This document shows, piece after piece, positions 58,908 to 64,000 of a stretch of DNA of 64,000 nucleotides. Both the position numbers and the translations under genes were made by a program. Within the stretch, counting starts at the first letter, position 1. Every line of letters begins with the position of its first letter. The notes beneath the pieces are model-generated. The model made no database searches, was not told the origin of the DNA, and was given only the letters and a program-made list of their open reading frames with translations. This DNA comes from Excoecaria cochinchinensis (lineage: Eukaryota > Streptophyta > Magnoliopsida > Malpighiales > Euphorbiaceae), in the NCBI GenBank assembly GCA_947683425.1, contig CANTUQ010000004.1, forward strand, positions 9,710,001 to 9,774,000. The letters are read 5' to 3'.

Positions 58908-58918
58908 AAGTGGGAGAT
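58908..58918 (+). other. TE-J polypurine tract
   Basis: AAGTGGGAGAT directly before the 3' LTR. Confidence 0.85.
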
Positions 58919-59980
58919 TGTTAGTGGTTATGCCCTAGGCCAAACATTTGGACCTTGATGTAATCATTACATTCCATTTATATAATGGTTTTCTTCACAT
59001 TGATATTATTGGCATGTTACATTATTGTAATGTTTATGAATAACAATGTTATTCATGTTGTCCCTAGTCATTTATCAATAAAGGGCATAAAGATAAATTA
59101 AGACTAGTATAGATTTGCATTGATAATCATGGGATGATTATATATGTTGATATAAATCAAATCTATAGGTACTTGCTAGAGAACAAAGTATTGGATAGAC
59201 CCACTATAAGATCACTTCATGGGATAGTGTCATAAGTGATCTTATAATAGATATGTTATTGAATCCTTTGACCTGAGGTTATTATAGTTTCCTACATAAG
59301 GATCATTATGTTTTGACATAATCAAACGTTATCTTTAATCGGATAATTATAAAGTTTATGATCGGACATAATGAGAATTATGCGGAGTAAAGTGAATAAT
59401 CAAGATGGAATTTATCCCTCTCTAATGAGAGAGATATCTATTGGGCCCCTCGATAAGTAGGACTATAAAATGCATGGCCGTGCTCAAATGAATTAATAGT
59501 GTGATCAATGTCATTTGAATTTATCAGTCTACTTAGTGATCGGGAAATTAAATGTTTGAACAATATAAGTTTGACATGTACCATGACTTATGTTCAAATA
59601 AGGTATCGTGTGATAAAAGGATAATAACATGTTCTATTTACAAGTTAAAATCGGACTAACGATATTTATATTATTTGGGTAGTCATAATGTCTTGCTAGA
59701 GACCAATTATGACTTGTGGGCTTATTATGGGATAAGGCCCACTGCCAACATAATATAAACCTATTGGGTCACACACCAAGACCAAAATGAACAATATCGA
59801 TTTTATTGGGTTATTTCGAAATAATATATAAATATAGGTATTTATATATTTAATTTTGAAATTACTTATTTATTTATTTATGTACATATACATATATCTC
59901 TAATTTTGAATATGAGATAATAGTATGTATTAATATTTCTTATTATTTTGAATAAGAAATAAATAAATATATATATATAT
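58919..59980 (+). repeat. LTR-J, 3' LTR, part 1
   Basis: Near-identical to 51694-52755 (about seven differences by eye); ends in the (AT)n tract at LTR-K. Confidence 0.93.
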
Positions 59981-60574
59981 TGTCACACCCCATTTGCCCC
60001 CTAGTAGAATGAGCCTGCCTGTCTGTTCGTCTGTCTGTCTGTATGTGTAAGCATTCGCATGTGTACAGTATTTTCATAAGGGTATTTCAGTAAAATGTAT
60101 GATTTTGGGGTTTATTTTTATGTGGGTGCATACATGGCATTAGTGTGTTTAATTAAATGAGATATATTTGTGTACATGTGTTCATACCATGGTAGGGTAT
60201 GCATAAGTGAAGAGGGTTTTAGGTGTGTGTAGTGTAGGTTATTTTAGTGTGAGTGATTAGTGTCACCAATAGGAGTTTGATACATATTTAGAATAAAGAA
60301 AAGAAAAAGAAAAGGGAATGAGAGAAAAGGAACCTAAACTTACAGATTCACGTTCTTTCTCACTCACTCTCTTCTTCATCACTTTCTTTATTCCCAAGTA
60401 CTGTGTATTTTGATTCAAGGTTCTATTGGTGAAATTAATCCTCCCCTTGCATTCCTTAGCTTGGTAAGTGCAAGATCTAGTCTTTGTTTTACTGTATTTT
60501 GCATCTTCTTCTTCCTTGAGCTAGGTTTAACTTAGGGTTTACTTTGTGAATGTTTTTGCTGTGTTGGTGTTCTA

Positions 60575-60634
60575 GCTGAGGCTCCACGTGATCCAAAGGG
60601 CAAAGAAGTTGTTGGTCCTAGTGGAGCTAAGTGA
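60575..60634 (+). other. Putative micro-exon peptide in LTR-K
   Basis: AEAPRDPKGKEVVGPSGAK then TGA. GTAAGT at 60464 and AG at 60574-60575 give a 112 bp intron; the first Ala codon would be split G|CT. Ten codons differ from LTR-B and eight of the changes are silent. In the same frame exon 1 has a TAG shortly before the donor and no ATG, so the start is unresolved. Confidence 0.42.
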
Positions 60635-60914
60635 TAGAGACTTAGAATTCAGGTTTGGGAATTTATGATTGTGATTTGTACAATTTTGATGTTACTGTGA
60701 ATTCTAGGGTTTATATGTTCTTGAAGAGCTTGAATCAATTAGTCTTGATTTGGTTGTTTTAAATGCTAAATTGAGTTGCATGTATATTGATTATGTGAAT
60801 TGAGATGATTTCTGGAAGGTAAGATCAGGTTTGAATGGTTTTTAATCAAATTGGGGTTGAATTCTCGTTCCTGGAAATTCTGGAAATTCTGGAAATTGAG
60901 GTACTGTTCTTCGT

Positions 60915-61232
60915 TGCGTGACTCGCTACGAAGGAAGGCAAGTCACATCGCGTGATCCTCGGTCACGCCGTGACCTGCCTCCTGAGAAGCCAGTCGCGTG
61001 ACCAGCTGAAGAACAAGCAAGTCACGCGACGTGATCTCCAGTCACGTCGTGCGACCTGCGAAGAAAGGCAGATCACGCCACGTGATCTGCGAGGGAGAAG
61101 CAGCGTCACGTCGCGTGACCCTCGGTCACGCCGTGACCTGCATAAGCATTGCGTGACCCGCGAGGAGCACGCAACGCGATTGGCGAGAAACAAGCAGGTC
61201 ACGAGACGTGACCCTTGGTCGCGCCGTGACCT
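60915..61232. repeat. GTCACGCGACGTGAC palindrome array of LTR-K
   Basis: About ten units such as GTCACGCGACGTGATC and TCACGTCGCGTGACC. Confidence 0.82.
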
Positions 61233-61464
61233 GCCTGTTGAGTCGCCCTTTTCTCCGCTCAGCTCGTTTTTCCGAAATTTCCTGGTTTTTAACTCAGAAC
61301 TGAATTTGGTATTTCTTCAGAATGGACTTTACTGCTGTATGATGCATGTCTTACTGGTTGATGCTTTGATATGCATAATAGCATGATTTTCTGATGAATT
61401 ATACTCTATATCCTGAATGTGATCAGTTTGACGCATAACCTGCTAGAGTCAAGTAAGTGGATAG

Positions 61465-62003
61465 TTAGGCATGCCTAATAGAGTCTTTAGCTGCAGCCCT
61501 CAGTTCAGTTTGGACCCCGATCAGGTCCCCGTTTGGTTCCTCGCGAACCCTTCAGTATAGAATCTTGTTTAAGATTCCCTCAGTATATAAATAACATGTT
61601 TTGATAAATGATATAATATTTGACTTGTACCTGTGAGGTACCCTCAGTATTCGATTCGTACCCGTAAGGTACCCTCAGTACACTCGTTATCCACTGTCTA
61701 GAGTCAGCAGGTATTCTTTAAATGTTAATGGAAATGTTCTGATCTGATATGGCTTTGAATGGAATATCTGAATGAGTTTAATGATGAAATACATGTTGGT
61801 TTATCCTGTAATGCATATGATGATGAGATTCTGAAAGTATGGTATTTAAATACGGGCATGTTTATATGAATTATGCAACAGTCCTTGCATTCTGTCATTG
61901 TGAATGTGTTATGCCTTGACGACCACTGTGAGTGGCCGTCCATAATTTATGTGTGTTTCCCCACTAAGCGTTTTATCGCTTAGCACGGTGTGTTTACCCG
62001 TGC
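61465..62003 (+). repeat. Inverted-repeat chain in LTR-K
   Basis: In order: TTAGGCATGCCTAA (61465-61478), GCTGCAGC (61490-61497), GGACCCCGATCAGGTCC (61512-61528), GGTTCCTCGCGAACC (61535-61549), GAATCTTGTTTAAGATTC (61560-61577), GTACCTGTGAGGTAC (61627-61641), GTACCCGTAAGGTAC (61658-61672), the CCACTGTGAGTGG stem (61918-61940), CTAAGCGTTTTATCGCTTAG (61964-61983), GCACGG...CCGTGC (61983-62003). Confidence 0.85.
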
Positions 62004-62394
62004 AGGTGCGGAAGGAGTTTTGCTTTGAGAGAGTCGCCGTCATCAAGCCAACACAGAAGAGTTTTTAGTGTAGGGCTATTTTTGTATCAGTGATGATTTT
62101 GTTTGTATAGAACTCTCATGTATCAGGTTCCGCTTTTGTAACTATATTTTGATATGTAATATTATTTCGTTTCAGCTAGCTGATCAGAACATTATTGTAA
62201 TAGTTTAATTATAGTAATGCATGATCAGCTTTGGCTTTCTGCATGTAAAGTTTTTAATTATCCTGTATTTTCTGAATGTATGTTATGAATGATTGTATGT
62301 TATACTTTGTGCTTGCTTGGTGGCACCTTTACTCATACGGCATCTCACTCCTTCTCGGATGGGATCGCCTACGTATGGGAAGGGGGGTGTTACA

Positions 62395-62995
62395 TATATA
62401 TAAGGTAGATATCTCTTGTTTTGAATTAAGAGATAATATCCTTATTTATCTTTTCCTAAGAGAAAAAGGATTTGAAATATATATACATATATATATATAG
62501 ATATATGTATGGGATATAGGTTAATAAAAGGTTATTAACTCTTATCAAAACTCAATTCCCGTTTTTCAAAAGGAATAAGAGTTTTAAAGTGGTTAAAACA
62601 TAGGATACCAACATTGGATACCCTAGCTAGCATAACTTCTTATTGAGCAGAAGAAAAGAAAACTCTAGCTAATTTTTGTAAAGAAAAATACAGCCACCAT
62701 TGTTCTTCCTTGAGAAGGAAAGAAAATTGTAAAATCCATTCGCATCTAAAGGGAACTAGCAACCCTGCGACTTTGGTTCATTTTGTTCGTGCATGTGGAT
62801 ACCAGTAGAGGATGTTCGTGTTAAAGGCAGCGTCTTCAGTTCGATTGAAAGGTGTTTAATTCGAATTCCCACACTGAAAAAGGTTAGTAAATCTTATCAC
62901 TTTCTTTTGAATCAATCGAAATACATGGATCCTGTTTTCGGGTTTCGATTTGTTTCCGCTGCGTTAATGTTGAATTAATCCGACGAAACCAAACA
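62395..62995 (+). repeat. LTR-J, 3' LTR, part 2
   Basis: Resumes after LTR-K and matches 52795-53394 (about a dozen differences by eye); ends AAACA, followed by AATTA. Confidence 0.92.
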
Positions 62996-63000
62996 AATTA

Positions 63001-64000
63001 TGATGTATATATATGTGTGTGACTCAAGCATGTTTTAATATATATATATATATATATATAAGCACGTGAATCGGATCAATTGTGGCTATAAGTATGTAAA
63101 TTAATATGTTTAAGATTGTGAACCTAACCTCTTGAATGCTATGAAGGTTGAGCTATGATATATGTTTCCTTGGTTTCTGCCATCGTAGCAATTTCGGTAT
63201 GTTGACATGCGTTTACATTTCATGGTGTGATAACATATGTATTGTGTACTGACTTGGAAGTATTGCTGTGTATATGTTATGCCGGCCTCTGCTACAGTAG
63301 TGATTACAGCATATTGTTAGGTGTCTATGTTTCTCTGTATCCTACTACGTGTATTGGGGTAGTAATGTGAGAGTATGGTATATTAGCTTTGTGATTGGTT
63401 TCAGCTAGTGTATGGGCATCAGTGTGTGACTGTTTTATGCATGTTTAGATAATTAGAGATTATGCATTGTGTAATCTATGACTTTCTATATTTAATTGAT
63501 CTCGGTAAGTGTATGTAAGATTTAATTGTATTTTTGCATGATGATGTTATGAATGTGATGTTATGTTATTATTTATTTGGTCTCTGCTATTGGGGTGTCT
63601 TCGGCACGTTGTCATGTGATTACGTTTTTGGCATGATATTATATGTATGAGAGTGGCGCAACGGAAGTGTTGTGCTTTGACCTTGTCAGTCGGTTCCCGG
63701 CTAGTGTGTTTGTATTATGGCATGATAGTTGTATGTTTGGACCACTGGTGACTTTGCCTGATATTTATGTGCATCATTGTATGGTAGTGTAGTGCATCAA
63801 CTTCGTAACTCAGGTATCAGTTAACATGTATGTGCATCTCTGCATAATAGTTGCATTGCGTGTGAATCAGCATTTGGTTGGTATATGGGTACTTTGGGAT
63901 GACAGTTGCGTGTTTATATAATTTGTGTTTTCGCTCGGTTCGTATTCTGATATCTGATACTTCTGTGGAACCGATAAGTGTTTGCCTACGAGTTTATATG
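63001..64000 (+). repeat. LTR-I, part 2 (runs past the window end)
   Basis: Flank of copia J, so by continuity the rest of LTR-I. AT-rich, with an (AT)n tract near 63038-63060. No gene, and none of the landmarks (CTAAGCG stem, CGTGCAGGTG) expected within ~600 bp of 51425, so it may hold another insertion. Confidence 0.5.

Larger units (their letters stand above)
59981..62394 (+). mobile_element. LTR-K, solo LTR of a gypsy element
   Basis: 2414 bp, TGTCACACCCC...GGGGTGTTACA, no internal region, TATAT on both sides within the (AT)n tract of LTR-J. Same family as LTR-B and LTR-D, in plus orientation. It shows the cleanest version of the shared layout: leader 60340-60400, donor 60464, micro-exon, CAGGTTTGGGA (60649), palindromes, hairpins. 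Confidence 0.93.
51694..62995 (+). mobile_element. TE-J, Ty1/copia element
   Basis: LTRs 51694-53394 and 58919-62995 (the second holds solo LTR-K), PBS, gag, protease, integrase, RT, RNase H, PPT, with exact AATTA duplications (51689-51693, 62996-63000). Domain order PR-INT-RT-RH defines copia. LTRs differ at only about 1% of sites by eye, so it is young, yet the coding region has at least five stops and two frameshifts. Confidence 0.95.

Overview
This window is plant heterochromatin: 64 kb of nested transposable elements with no host gene, tRNA or rRNA that I can support. The Ty3/gypsy polyproteins end in a chromodomain of the Tekay/Del chromovirus kind, the LTRs are 2.3-4 kb with TGTAACACCCC/GGGGTGTTACA-type ends, and there are also a Ty1/copia element, a Tat/Ogre-like gag and a CACTA transposase relic. 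Together these indicate a flowering plant, probably a eudicot with a TE-rich genome. I cannot name the species. Letters A-N below are my labels.

Layout. (1) 1-23873: an old minus-strand LTR, G, was hit by F, a minus-strand non-autonomous element with PBS and PPT but no genes. F's LTRs were in turn hit by A (cut by the window start), B (7243-16971, complete, minus) and C (17616-22450, plus, truncated, with its 3' LTR turned into an inverted repeat). (2) 23877-46245: a CACTA (TNP2-type) transposase relic is split by E (24082-46022), a Tat/Ogre-like element that keeps only gag remnants. E carries solo LTR L (26063-30060), solo LTR M (33075-35670, minus), a ~3 kb array of a 79-bp minisatellite (37175-40240) and, inside its 3' LTR, gypsy fragment D, which itself holds truncated LTR N. 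(3) 46246-64000: gypsy LTR H with its PBS, then LTR I inserted in H, then copia J (51694-62995) inserted in I, then solo LTR K inserted in J's 3' LTR. That is four layers.

Insertions are supported by target-site duplications: J AATTA/AATTA, L TATCA/TATCA, K TATAT/TATAT, B TTACC/TTTCC, M CTATT/CTGTT, E GCTGG/ACTGG, C GAATC/GAATC. Every long reading frame is a retroelement frame broken by stops, many of which look like C-to-T or G-to-A changes of CAG, CAA, CGA or TGG codons.

The most interesting signal is inside the gypsy LTRs. LTRs of different families share one layout: a CTCTTC-rich leader; a GTAAGT-like splice donor; a predicted 98-122 bp intron; a short exon encoding a Lys-rich KGKE/KGKK peptide that soon stops, where codon changes between the closest pair are mostly silent; then AGGTTTGGGA; then a family-specific array of CpG-rich short palindromes; then an ordered chain of about ten short inverted repeats whose stems show compensatory changes between families. 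I know no description of this combination. It rests on by-eye comparison and needs computation.
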